Below are positions 1-9,009 of a DNA stretch of 64,000 nt, in pieces. The position numbers and the translations under genes are program-made. The stretch lies in the NCBI GenBank assembly GCA_040954595.2, contig JBECUI020000034.1, forward strand, positions 124,001 through 188,000. The letters run 5' to 3'. The notes under the pieces were generated by a model that did no database searches, was not told the origin of the DNA, and worked only from the letters and a program-made list of their open reading frames with translations. Source of the stretch: Balanoglossus misakiensis (Eukaryota; Hemichordata). The number at the start of each line of letters is the position of its first letter. Position 1 is the first letter of the stretch.

Positions 1-1
1 G

Positions 2-691
2 GTCGTTAGCATTGCTAAACGATATACTAATAGAGGATTGCATTTTTTCGATTTGGTACAAGAAGGGAACATCGGTTTAATTAAAGCTGTAGAAAAATTT
101 GAATATCGTAAGGGCTTCAAGTTTTCAACCTATGCGACCTGGTGGATTAGGCAAGCAATAACTCGTTCGATATCGGACCAGGCAAGGACTATACGTATTC
201 CTGTTCATATGATAGAACAAATAAATAAGATTTCTCGGGAATCACGACAGATGGTGCAGAACCTTGGACGAGAACCGACTGATGAGGAATTGGCACAATA
301 TCTGGGATGGTCAACGAGTAAGGTAAAAACGGTTAAAAGCGTTGCTAAGGATCCTATTTCGTTGGAAACGGCAGTGGGTGAAGATGAAGATTCCTTATTG
401 GGCAATTTTATTGAGGATAAAGACGTCAAAAGCCCTGCTCAGGAAACGACGTTTGCAATGTTTCAAGAGCATATGCGTTCGGTATTATCTACATTGCCGA
501 TACGTGAGCAGGAAGTTTTACAGAAACGCTTTGGGCTTGAAGATGGATATTCGCTAACACTTGAGGAAGTTGGGTTGCAATTTGATGTAACACGTGAGAG
601 AATTCGGCAGATTGAGTCAAAGGCGCTACGACGCTTACGCCATCCAAGAAAAAGCAAGCCAATGCGTGATTATCTTGGTGATGGAAAATAG
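2..691 (+). CDS. rpoD: RNA polymerase primary sigma factor RpoD, C-terminal part (5' truncated by window edge)
   Basis: The reading frame is open from base 2 and stops at 691, giving about 229 residues of a sigma-70 factor. Region 2 is visible as [18 protein letters not shown] then [17 protein letters not shown], the -10 recognition and melting helices. Region 3 follows ([20 protein letters not shown]), then region 4 with [15 protein letters not shown] and the helix-turn-helix [31 protein letters not shown] that contacts the -35 box. These are housekeeping-sigma (RpoD) sequences rather than alternative-sigma ones. The protein directs core RNA polymerase to TTGACA/TATAAT promoters, consistent with the promoters found elsewhere in this window. 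The zinc-ribbon gene follows after 6 bases, probably co-transcribed. The N-terminal half lies outside the window. Confidence 0.97.
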   Translation, partial: VVSIAKRYTNRGLHFFDLVQEGNIGLIKAVEKFEYRKGFKFSTYATWWIRQAITRSISDQARTIRIPVHMIEQINKISRESRQMVQNLGREPTDEELAQYLGWSTSKVKTVKSVAKDPISLETAVGEDEDSLLGNFIEDKDVKSPAQETTFAMFQEHMRSVLSTLPIREQEVLQKRFGLEDGYSLTLEEVGLQFDVTRERIRQIESKALRRLRHPRKSKPMRDYLGDGK

Positions 692-697
692 GAGTGA

Positions 698-1660
698 ATG
701 ATGGTACAGGATTTACTGGAACGATTGCTAGTATTACAGGGGCATCTTGAGGAAAAATATGAGTTGGAAAATGAAATTACCAAGCTTCCAACCATACTTC
801 GGACGAAGGAACAGCTGTTAGAGCGCCTAAGAGCATCTGTAGAGAATATGATTGCTCAGGAAGAGCGGCAGTCTCAAGAATTAACAAGAAATCAGCTTGA
901 TATTGAACGTCTTGAAGAAGAACGTACAAGGTACGAAACGCAGATTAGTACGATTGCTACACAGCGCGAATATGAGGCCTTGGAAAAAGAAATAAAGAAT
1001 GTTTTTGTCAGCGAACAAAATGCTCGCAAGACCTATAGCAGAATGACTGCCGAATCCAACGAATTGCAGGAACGGCGAAAACAAGAAGATGGGCTTCTTA
1101 AAATTCAGGAAACTGAACTGTTAGGAGAAAAAAAGCGGGTTGTAAAGGAAGAAACTGCGAAAAAGAAAAAGTTGGTGGTTATTGAAAAAAAGATCGACGA
1201 GATATCACAAAATATTGACCAAGGACTGCTATTTAAGTTTCGGCGAATTATTCGCAGCAAGAGCGGGCGCGGCATTGTTCAACTAAAAGGGACAGTATGT
1301 GGCGGGTGTCAGATGGTACTTCCCGAGCAGTTTGTAAACACTGTTCGAATTGGGAATGAAATACTTTTCTGTCCTTACTGCTCTAAAATACTTTTTTATC
1401 AAGAGGATATTGATGAGGAAAAAAGTTGGTTCGGTGATGAAGATGATGCAGTTGAAGGACTGATTGATCTGGTTGAAAGCGAAATTCCCGACGATTTTGA
1501 GTACTACAACACCGACGATGATGACAAAGAAGAAGAAGATGAAGAGTTAGATACTGAGGATAGCGAAGAAGTAAAAGATATAGAATTTGACGATGAGGAG
1601 GATGAATCCTCCATTGATCTTGATGATGAAGATGAAAGTGAAGAAGAATTAGAAGAGTAA
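698..1660 (+). CDS. Zinc-ribbon (DUF164-type) coiled-coil protein with long acidic tail
   Basis: This 320-residue protein begins with about 190 residues of charged heptad-like coiled coil. A C4 zinc ribbon follows (CGGCQMVLP, then CPYCSKILF about 25 residues later). This matches the 'C4-type zinc ribbon domain' family (DUF164), found near rpoD in treponemes; the molecular function is not settled and a nucleic-acid or ribosome role is only a guess. The last ~75 residues are almost all Asp/Glu with a few Ser/Thr, an unusually acidic tail. ATG at 698 is preceded by a GGAG motif; a second ATG follows immediately at 701. The gene runs directly into rnpB, whose first paired base overlaps the stop codon. 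Confidence 0.85.
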   Translation: MMVQDLLERLLVLQGHLEEKYELENEITKLPTILRTKEQLLERLRASVENMIAQEERQSQELTRNQLDIERLEEERTRYETQISTIATQREYEALEKEIKNVFVSEQNARKTYSRMTAESNELQERRKQEDGLLKIQETELLGEKKRVVKEETAKKKKLVVIEKKIDEISQNIDQGLLFKFRRIIRSKSGRGIVQLKGTVCGGCQMVLPEQFVNTVRIGNEILFCPYCSKILFYQEDIDEEKSWFGDEDDAVEGLIDLVESEIPDDFEYYNTDDDDKEEEDEELDTEDSEEVKDIEFDDEEDESSIDLDDEDESEEELEE

Positions 1661-1987
1661 AGGGCAGACGATGTTACCGCTGCATTTAGCAGAGGAAAGT
1701 CCGGGCTCCACAGAGCGTGATACCGGGTAATGCCCGGCTACAATTATTGTACGAGATAGTGCCACAGAAAATATACCGCCATTTTTTGGTAAGGGTGAAA
1801 AGGTAAGGTAAGAGCTTACCGGTCAATATGGTAACATTTGATGCAAGGTAAACCTTGTCAGGAGCAAGTTCAAGCAGCAGATTGGTTGCTCGCCATATAT
1901 CTGCGGGTAGAATGCATGAGTGCATCAGAAATGTTGCATCGAGATAAATGGTAACACAAGACAGAACCCGGCTTATTGTTTGCCCTT
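1660..1987 (+). ncRNA. rnpB: RNase P RNA (bacterial class A type)
   Basis: The catalytic RNA of tRNA 5'-end maturation. The 5' conserved block GAGGAAAGTCCGGGCTCC is at 1692-1709. The central block GGTGAAAAGGTAAGGTAAGAG is near 1796-1817. The 3' block ACAGAACCCGGCTTA is at about 1961-1975, and it pairs with the 5' block to form helix P4. The ends form helix P1: 1660-1672 pairs with 1975-1987 over 13 bp with two G-U pairs. Size about 328 nt. No promoter of its own was recognised; it may be read from the upstream gene. Confidence 0.95.
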
Positions 1988-1997
1988 CTTTTTTTTT
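1975..1997 (+). terminator. Intrinsic terminator formed by RNase P P1 3' strand and T-run
   Basis: The P1 helix of rnpB closes at 1987 and is followed after one C by nine T residues (1989-1997). The RNA's own closing stem plus T-run would serve as a rho-independent terminator. Confidence 0.6.
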
Positions 1998-2023
1998 ACA
2001 TATTACTGTACACTTGTATTGTA

Positions 2024-2938
2024 ATGACAAGCAGAATTTTTCCTGGTAAAAAATCTATTTTTTTTAGCCTATTAATAGGAATAGGCATTATTTTTTTTAC
2101 CTATCTTTTTCTTACGAATACGCAAATATTTTCATCCTTTGCATTTTCACGGAGAAAAGTTCTCTACGATTTATGGGAAACGGGAAGGTATGAGGCTGTA
2201 GTAAAACAGGCTAGCGAGTACATTCTGTCAAGACCGCTTGATCTGGATGCAACAAGCCTTCGTGGTTTTGCGTACTTTCAGCTTTTCTTTAATTTGCCGA
2301 CTGAAATACGACAGGAATCCTTATTAGATTCTTCCATTCGTGATCTTCGTACTATGATTCTCCTGCAGAGAGATGGGGTATCACCTAATGTAGTATACTT
2401 ACTTGGTAAGGCTTATTATTATAAAGGCAGAGATTATTTTCAGGATAGTATACGTTATCTTGAAAAGGCACAGGATGCTGGAATTCGTGCCATGGATAGC
2501 TATGAATATCTTGGTTTGTTGTACGAAGAGACCATGAATGTAGAGAAACAAATCGATATTTTTCAACAGGCTATTGCACAAGACCCCAAAGACATTTATT
2601 ATATGAAATTATCAGAGGCGTTTCTTGCAAATGAAGAATATGATAAAGCGCAGGAAATATATCAGCATATCATTGAAACGAGTGAAGATGCGTTATTTTT
2701 GCTAAATGCACATCTGGCATTGGCTGAACAATTTCTTGCAGAAGGAAATACTGCAGGGCTAATGGCACAGTTGCAAGCCGCTTTAGCTATTGATAGTAAT
2801 GCTGACCAGGCATATCTTATACGTGGTAACATGTATTTTAAACAAGGAAAGATTGAGCAAGCACGGTATGAATGGCGAAAAGCATTGAGCATTAATCCTC
2901 AAAACTCAGAAGCATTTGCTCGACTAGAAGGATTTTAA
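2024..2938 (+). CDS. Membrane-anchored TPR protein
   Basis: About 304 residues. One hydrophobic N-terminal segment (roughly residues 10-30) is followed by a tetratricopeptide repeat domain (for example [35 protein letters not shown]-like and [26 protein letters not shown]). It is likely an inner-membrane-anchored periplasmic scaffold. The frame could open at 1976, but that would lie inside rnpB, so ATG 2024 is preferred. It ends 2 bases before mreB and is probably translated with the rod-shape operon. The specific partner is unknown. Confidence 0.75.
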   Translation: MTSRIFPGKKSIFFSLLIGIGIIFFTYLFLTNTQIFSSFAFSRRKVLYDLWETGRYEAVVKQASEYILSRPLDLDATSLRGFAYFQLFFNLPTEIRQESLLDSSIRDLRTMILLQRDGVSPNVVYLLGKAYYYKGRDYFQDSIRYLEKAQDAGIRAMDSYEYLGLLYEETMNVEKQIDIFQQAIAQDPKDIYYMKLSEAFLANEEYDKAQEIYQHIIETSEDALFLLNAHLALAEQFLAEGNTAGLMAQLQAALAIDSNADQAYLIRGNMYFKQGKIEQARYEWRKALSINPQNSEAFARLEGF

Positions 2939-2940
2939 TA

Positions 2941-3978
2941 ATGGGCTTCAGAAATATTTTTAATTCATTATCCATGGAAGTTGGATTGGATCTTGGCACC
3001 TGTAATACATTAGTGCATGTTCGAGGTAAGGGCATTGTTATTAATGAGCCATCAGTTGTTGCTATGGAACGCGGAACGAAACGGGTTTTAGCTGTAGGAA
3101 CCGAGGCGAAACGTATGTTATGGCGTACGCCAAGTGATATTGTAGCCATACGACCGCTCCGTGATGGGGTTATTGCCGATTTGGAAACAACTGAAAAGAT
3201 GATTCGTTATTTCATGTATAAGATATTGCAACGACGTCCATTTGTAAAACCTCGTATGGTAATTGGTGTCCCTTCATGTATTACCGATGTAGAACGTCGA
3301 GCGGTACTTGAAAGTGCAGAAAAATCAGGTGCACGGGAAATTCGTGTTGTTGAAGAATCATTGGTTGCCGCTATTGGTGCTAACTTACCGATATTTGAAC
3401 CTGCTGGGCATATGCTATGCGACATTGGTGGCGGGACAAGTGAAATTTCTGTTATCAGTCTGGGTGGTATGGTAGTAACAAATGCCATTCGGGTTGGCGG
3501 CGATGAGTTTGATAAGGCTATTATTAAGCATGTTCGCAGTGCTCATAATCTTGTCATTGGCGAAGTAACTGCTGAAGATATTAAAGTGAAGATTGGTAAT
3601 GCAATTGCCGATACTGAAATACTTCATGTAGAAATCAAGGGAACGGATACCATTACCGGTCTTCCACGCAAAATGGAAATTGATAACCTGGAAGTTCGTG
3701 AAGCATTGCAGGAACCCTTGCAGGCAATTATTGAGGAAATAAAACGCACTATCAGCGAAACTCCCCCAGAGTTGGTTTCCGACATTGTTGACCGGGGCAT
3801 TGTCCTAACCGGTGGGGGCTGTTTACTAAACGGTCTTGATGTGTTTATTTCCAAGAGCACTGGAGTACCTGTATTTCGTGCAGAGGACCCTGTTAATTGT
3901 GTTGTACTCGGTGCCGGAAGGTACTTTGAATTGGAAAAGCAACCAAAGAAGGCATTTTCATTGTATAGAGATTTGTAA
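2941..3978 (+). CDS. mreB: Rod shape-determining protein MreB
   Basis: 345 residues, normal length for the bacterial actin homologue MreB. The phosphate-1 loop ([11 protein letters not shown]) lies near residue 15, the connecting motif is [12 protein letters not shown], phosphate-2 is [12 protein letters not shown], and the adenosine motif is [14 protein letters not shown]. MreB polymerises on the inner face of the cytoplasmic membrane and positions lateral peptidoglycan synthesis with MreC, MreD, PBP2 and RodA, all encoded immediately downstream. ATG 2941 follows the upstream stop directly. Confidence 0.97.
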   Translation: MGFRNIFNSLSMEVGLDLGTCNTLVHVRGKGIVINEPSVVAMERGTKRVLAVGTEAKRMLWRTPSDIVAIRPLRDGVIADLETTEKMIRYFMYKILQRRPFVKPRMVIGVPSCITDVERRAVLESAEKSGAREIRVVEESLVAAIGANLPIFEPAGHMLCDIGGGTSEISVISLGGMVVTNAIRVGGDEFDKAIIKHVRSAHNLVIGEVTAEDIKVKIGNAIADTEILHVEIKGTDTITGLPRKMEIDNLEVREALQEPLQAIIEEIKRTISETPPELVSDIVDRGIVLTGGGCLLNGLDVFISKSTGVPVFRAEDPVNCVVLGAGRYFELEKQPKKAFSLYRDL

Positions 3979-3984
3979 TTTCTT

Positions 3985-4803
3985 GTGGCAACAAAATCGA
4001 TACTGACCCTTCTTCTTTTCTCTTGTTTAATACTTTTGTCTTTATTTCTTATCATGCTATCCGATTATCCCTTTTTAAAAGGATTGAAGGGAGAAGTTTT
4101 TGCATTTCTATCCGAATACCAAGCTGGTGTACATAACTTTTTAAGTCAAGTAGGAGACGTATTTCTTGCTGTTCGGCGGTTAGAAGAACTGCAGCAGAAG
4201 TATGACTTTCTTCTCCGACGTGCTGAGTATTATCCTGTATTGGAGCAGCGATTGGCTGTGGTAATGCAAGAAAATAAACGCCTGGGGGAACTCTTGCAAT
4301 ACGGCGAAGGACTGGAGTTTCGACATATAACCGGAAGGGTTACAGGAAAACATCAATGGGGAGGAATTGCTTCCTATGTTATTAATGTGGGCAGTACTCA
4401 TGGGGTAGAGTTGGGACAGGCAGTTCTTGCCCTGCATGATGAGCACTTAGCGCTAGCAGGCAGAGTAGTTGAAATTATGGAAGAATCGGCTATTGTGCGT
4501 GCCCTCTTAGATACAGGTATGTATGTTGCTGCAAGACTGGATAAACTCCGTTATGATGGACTTATTACAGGGGGACGAAAAGAGTTAATAATGCGTTATG
4601 TCGATGCCGGTGCCCGGAGTCTCATTTATTACGATGATATAGTTGTTACTGCTGGCATTGATTCATTGATTCCACCGGATATACCGATTGCGCGTGTGAG
4701 AAAAATTCGCTCGCATCCATATGAGGAATACATTGAGTTAACACTAGAACCTTTTGTGCAGTCAAATTATTTTGAATATGTATTTGTCATTGTACCTAAT
4801 TAG
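3985..4803 (+). CDS. mreC: Rod shape-determining protein MreC
   Basis: 272 residues with an N-terminal transmembrane helix (ILTLLLFSCLILLSLFLIML), a short coiled coil (about residues 60-95) and the MreC beta domain (GRVTGKHQWGG, INVGSTHGVELGQAV, VALLDTG-like and DIPIARV segments). It links MreB to PBP2 in the elongasome. The start is a GTG at 3985, 6 nt after the mreB stop. Position between mreB and mreD is typical. Confidence 0.93.
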   Translation: MATKSILTLLLFSCLILLSLFLIMLSDYPFLKGLKGEVFAFLSEYQAGVHNFLSQVGDVFLAVRRLEELQQKYDFLLRRAEYYPVLEQRLAVVMQENKRLGELLQYGEGLEFRHITGRVTGKHQWGGIASYVINVGSTHGVELGQAVLALHDEHLALAGRVVEIMEESAIVRALLDTGMYVAARLDKLRYDGLITGGRKELIMRYVDAGARSLIYYDDIVVTAGIDSLIPPDIPIARVRKIRSHPYEEYIELTLEPFVQSNYFEYVFVIVPN

Positions 4804-4811
4804 GAAGAAGA

Positions 4812-5297
4812 ATGAAGAGCATAATACTAATTTTCCTATTCTTATTCTTTGTGTTATTTCAATTTACAGTGCTAGAGTATGATTGGATCGCGACCATTAG
4901 TCCTGATATTATACTTGTGCTCGTTACTTATTTTTCAAACTACTATGGGGCACTGCCTGTTTTATTACCCGCATTCCTTGCCGGGCTGGCAAGTGATGTC
5001 TTAGTAACAACGAATTTCGGTCTGCATGCCTTACTGTATACGCTTCTATGTTTTGTTATCGGTTATACACATCAAAAGCTGTTTATGAGTTCATGGCTTA
5101 GTGCTATTGCTCTGTCCTTTCTTGCGCATGCATTGCGTGTTGTTGTGCTATTTACCTTTTTAATTATCTTTCGTACGGATGTATTTTTTCAAAGCATTGC
5201 GCCTTTTGAAATTTTTATGGAATTTCTCTCAGGAACGATACTTTTTGTTATCATATTTGTATTAAACGGTTTGAGAAAAAATAAAACGATGGTCTAG
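4812..5297 (+). CDS. mreD: Rod shape-determining protein MreD
   Basis: 161 residues, almost entirely hydrophobic with about five predicted membrane helices, as in MreD. The sequence is weakly conserved, so the call leans on size, topology (for example LPAFLAGLASDVLVTTNFGLHALLYT, characteristic of MreD) and location between mreC and the PBP2 gene. A GGAAGAAG Shine-Dalgarno-like stretch precedes ATG 4812. Confidence 0.88.
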   Translation: MKSIILIFLFLFFVLFQFTVLEYDWIATISPDIILVLVTYFSNYYGALPVLLPAFLAGLASDVLVTTNFGLHALLYTLLCFVIGYTHQKLFMSSWLSAIALSFLAHALRVVVLFTFLIIFRTDVFFQSIAPFEIFMEFLSGTILFVIIFVLNGLRKNKTMV

Positions 5298-5299
5298 CA

Positions 5300-7128
5300 A
5301 TGAATCGGACAAGAATAACAGTATTGATAGGAGGTTTTCTTGTTGCCTTTCTTGGGTACATTATTTATCTTTTTTATCTTCAGGTGCTCAGTGGTTATAT
5401 TTATGCTCTTCGTGCCGAACAAATAACTGTTCGAACTACAGTTGTTCCCGCTAATCGCGGGAAAATATATGATGTAAACTATGATGCTCCTATTGCTACA
5501 AATGTTAATGCATTTGTAGTAAGTGTTACACCAGGAGAAATTCCTGCAGAGAGGCGAGAAGAGCTGCTATTTCGTTTGGCAGAAGTGCTCGATCTTGACA
5601 TGCAAACAATAGAAGAAAAGATCAGCAAGTATTCGTATAGCACTTTTTCGGAGATATTACTTAAACGCGGAATTAAAAAAGAAACTATCCTGTATATTGC
5701 TGAAAACTACCATCTATTTCCTGGTATATCGTGGCAACCCCATTCGATTCGTTATTACCCCTTTGAAACGGAGATGTCTCATATTCTCGGTTATATTGGT
5801 GAAATTAATCAGAGTGAATTAGAGGTATTATTTAATCAGGGATATACTGCCGATTCTCTTCTCGGAAAGAATGGTGTTGAATTGCAGTTTGATGTGCCAC
5901 TACGTGGAAAGGATGGATTGAGAATTCGTCGGGTTGATGCTCGTGGGAAACAGCTTGAAGACGATTTTATAAAGGAAATCTCCGCGGAGCCGGGGGTGAA
6001 TATTGTGCTGACCATCGATCGATTTATTCAAAAACTTGCCAGTGATGCACTGGGAGAACGAACGGGATCAGTTATCGTTATGCGTCCATCGACAGGGGAG
6101 ATACTCGCAATGGTATCCTATCCGCACTTTAACCCGAATATTTTTTCCCTTACAACGAGTTCTCAAGAATTTCTTGATCTGAGTCTTGATTTACGTTCAC
6201 CTTTTTGAATAGGGCAATCCAGAGCGTAGCAGCGCCTGCTTCGACATTTAAGATGGTTCTTGCAACGGCCATTGCCGAATCGGAAACTATTACACTTGAT
6301 CAGACTGTATTTTGTACAGGCTCAAAAGCTTTTGGTAATCGTTCCTTTCATTGTTGGGTTCCGACCGGGCATGGGAGTGAAAATTTTTTTACTGCTCTGG
6401 CAGATTCATGTAATATATATTTTTATACTATGGGCGTTGAATTTCTCGGCATTGACACCATTATTGACTATGCTACGGGGCTTGGATTGGGGCAGAAAAC
6501 GGGAATTAATTTGCCCGGAGAGGTAAGTGGCTTGTTGCCAACGCCCGAGTGGAAGGAAGAAATTATTCAGGATGTTTGGCGGCAGGGAGATACAGCAAAT
6601 GTTTCAATTGGGCAGGGTTATGTTCAGGTTACTCCGATACAGTTAGTCAACCTTATGGCTATGATCGTGAACGATGGTACTTTGTATCGTCCCACCATAT
6701 TGGATGCAATGCGAGATCCAATTAGTGGGGCTGTCATAGAGAAGAATGAGCGGGTTATTTTGCGCCAAAGAGAGGGAAAGAAGGAAAGTTATGCCTCAGT
6801 CAGAAAAGCCTTACGCGGAGTAATTACAGATGGTACGGCGCGGGTTGTTATGACTACTCCTGCTGTTCAAATTGCAGGCAAGACAGGAACAGGGCAAGTT
6901 GCATTGGGAGGGGTTCGCTATAATTCCTGGTTTGTGGCCTATGCTCCCTATGAGACAAACAACCCTGAAGAACAGCTTATTGTTTTGACAATGGTAGATA
7001 GTCGTAATACTTGGGAATGGTGGGCCCCGAAGGCCGCTAATATTATTTTCCATGGTATTTTTACCGAACAAAATTTTGAGCAAACAGTAGCCGATCTAAA
7101 GAAGAAAAAACGATTATGGTACATGTAA
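5300..7128 (+). CDS. mrdA: Penicillin-binding protein 2 (elongasome transpeptidase), one frameshift
   Basis: A class B PBP, about 609 residues. It has an N-terminal membrane anchor, a dimerisation domain with NRGKIYDVN, and a transpeptidase domain with the active-site SxxK in PASTFKMV, SxN in DSCNIYF and KTGTG near the C-terminus. The frame breaks in a run of five T at 6202-6206; adding one T gives SPFLNRAIQSVAAPAS without a gap, so the run is probably one base short. Cross-links lateral wall peptidoglycan together with RodA, whose start codon overlaps the end of this gene by 13 nt. Gene order mreD-mrdA-rodA supports the name. Confidence 0.93.
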
Positions 7129-8438
7129 CACGCCAGCAAGGAAGGTTCGATTTTCTTTTATTTACTGCCACCCTTGCATTGCTTGCTATTGGTATAACTT
7201 TCATTTATTCAAGCGGGCTAACACCAGACGGGAGCGTGAATACAACCCGTTTTCTTCGACAGATATTTTGGGTTGCAAGTGGAATACTTCTTGCCAGTAT
7301 CATTTATTTTGTATATCCCAACGATCTTCGGGTCAGTATAATTCCGATCTATATAGCCGTTATCCTTTTATTGCTTATTACTCTCTTTTGGGGACGGGTG
7401 GTCAATGGGGCACGTTCGTGGATTGGCATTGGACAACTGGGCATACAGCCCTCGGAATTTGCAAAAATTGCTACTATATTGTTTATTGCAGATTGTGCTG
7501 TTCGCATAGAGGGCAAAAACGAGCGATGGAAACTTTTATTATTCTTAGCAGGCTTATTCCCCACCGTGCTCATACTCATGCAACCCGACCTTGGTACTGC
7601 CATAATATTTCTGCCGATAATCCTTGGCATGCTCTATGTGGCACGGGTACGCTTGCGTTATATTTTCTTTCTCTTATTATGCATGATTATCAGCATTCTT
7701 TTCATTTTTTTTGTAGCATGGAATAACTATATTGGCAATACTCAGCATTTTATATTAACCGATCTTTTACAGAATGAGTTTTTATTGATTGTTATCAGTT
7801 TATCGGGTGCAGGGATATTTGTTATATCTGCTATCGGTTACTACATTGTACGGCATGCTGTCTTGTATTGGGTTCTGTATTTCTCGCTTGTCTTCGAAAT
7901 TTCATTGGGCTTGATAATAGCGGCGGTACGAACATTCAAGCCATATCAGATGATGCGTCTTATAGCCTTTATTGATCCCTATCTTGATCCGCGGGGTGCC
8001 GGCTGGCATATTATTCAATCAAAGACAGCTGTCGGTTCGGGGGGTGTTTTTGGCAAGGGATATTTATCCGGGACGCAGAGTCAGTATAACTTTCTTCCGG
8101 AAAAAAGCACTGATTTTATTTTTTCACTCATTGCCGAAGAATGGGGATTTATCGGTTCACTTATTACCCTCTTATTATTTCTCATTATCGTCATGCGATC
8201 ATTATCCATAGTATATCATGCAAAGGATAATTTCTCGCAGTTGACTGCTGTGGGCATTGCAATAATGGTATCATTTCATGTTTTTGTTAACATTGGTATG
8301 ACGGTTGGTATAATGCCGGTAATGGGCATTCCACTTCTTTTTTTATCCTATGGAGGTTCAGCACTCTGGACAGCATTAATTGGAGTCGCTATACTTTTAC
8401 GTATCTGTAAGGAGAATGGTCAAAAAAAGAATGAGTAA
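7116..8438 (+). CDS. rodA: Rod shape-determining protein RodA (SEDS glycosyltransferase)
   Basis: 440 residues with about ten membrane helices. SEDS hallmarks are present: GARSWIGIGQLGIQPSEFAKI, LMQPDLGTAI, the GFGKG-like GGVFGKGYLSGTQSQYNFLPEKSTDFIFS loop and GGSALW near the end. RodA polymerises lipid II into glycan strands with PBP2 as partner. It is longer than E. coli RodA because of extra residues between membrane helices (about residues 195-270). It overlaps mrdA at its start and the HD-domain gene at its end, so the operon is tightly packed. Confidence 0.95.
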   Translation: MVHVTRQQGRFDFLLFTATLALLAIGITFIYSSGLTPDGSVNTTRFLRQIFWVASGILLASIIYFVYPNDLRVSIIPIYIAVILLLLITLFWGRVVNGARSWIGIGQLGIQPSEFAKIATILFIADCAVRIEGKNERWKLLLFLAGLFPTVLILMQPDLGTAIIFLPIILGMLYVARVRLRYIFFLLLCMIISILFIFFVAWNNYIGNTQHFILTDLLQNEFLLIVISLSGAGIFVISAIGYYIVRHAVLYWVLYFSLVFEISLGLIIAAVRTFKPYQMMRLIAFIDPYLDPRGAGWHIIQSKTAVGSGGVFGKGYLSGTQSQYNFLPEKSTDFIFSLIAEEWGFIGSLITLLLFLIIVMRSLSIVYHAKDNFSQLTAVGIAIMVSFHVFVNIGMTVGIMPVMGIPLLFLSYGGSALWTALIGVAILLRICKENGQKKNE

Positions 8439-9009
8439 TCCAACATTAGAAGAGGCAGAAAAGCTTTTACAAAAATACATAGAATCTGAGAACCTCAGGG
8501 CACATTGCAGAGCAGTAGCTGCCACGATGAAACATTTTGCACAAAAACACGATGAAGAAGTGAACAAATGGGAAGTTATTGGACTTATTCACGATCTTGA
8601 TTGGGAAAAATTTCCAGACCAGCATTGTTATAAAACGAAGGAAATTCTTCAGCAGCAGGGGTGGCCCGAAGATTATATACATGCAGTTATGAGTCATGGC
8701 TGGCAGATATGTACTGATACGGAACCTGTGCAGTATATGGAAAAAGTTTTGTATGCAGTTGATGAACTGACTGGGTTTATTATTGCGGTTACATTTGTCC
8801 GTCCTTCCAGATCTATTCTTGATGTCAAGGTGCGGTCTATTCGAAAAAAATGGAACGTAAGTGGATTTGCTGCCGGAGTAGACAGGAAAGTTGTCGAACA
8901 GGGTGCAGAAATGTTGGATGTTTCTCTGGAAGAATTGATGGAAGAGACCTTAGTTGCTATGAAGTCTGTTGCTGCTGATATAGGTTTGGCTGGAACAACA
9001 GATGGCTGA
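8431..9009 (+). CDS. HD-domain phosphohydrolase family protein
   Basis: About 192 residues. An HD motif is seen in IGLIHDLDWEKFP (near residue 55), with upstream His in LRAHCRAVAA and downstream ILQQQGWPEDYIHAVMSH and DELTGFIIA. This pattern fits small HDIG-type hydrolases found in many anaerobes; the substrate is unknown. ATG 8431 is chosen because it aligns with the family's usual N-terminus; an in-frame ATG at 8416 is possible. It overlaps rodA by 8 nt and glnS by 8 nt, indicating translational coupling. Confidence 0.75.
   Translation: MSNPTLEEAEKLLQKYIESENLRAHCRAVAATMKHFAQKHDEEVNKWEVIGLIHDLDWEKFPDQHCYKTKEILQQQGWPEDYIHAVMSHGWQICTDTEPVQYMEKVLYAVDELTGFIIAVTFVRPSRSILDVKVRSIRKKWNVSGFAAGVDRKVVEQGAEMLDVSLEELMEETLVAMKSVAADIGLAGTTDG

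Noticed and set aside
1976-2023. Longer start for the TPR protein at 1976
   Set aside because: It would begin inside the 3' strand of rnpB helix P1 and its terminator; ATG 2024 is clear of both.
6200-6210. Possible programmed frameshift in mrdA at the T-run
   Set aside because: No slippery heptamer, Shine-Dalgarno stimulator or downstream structure was seen, and the same kind of break occurs in many unrelated genes, so an error is simpler.
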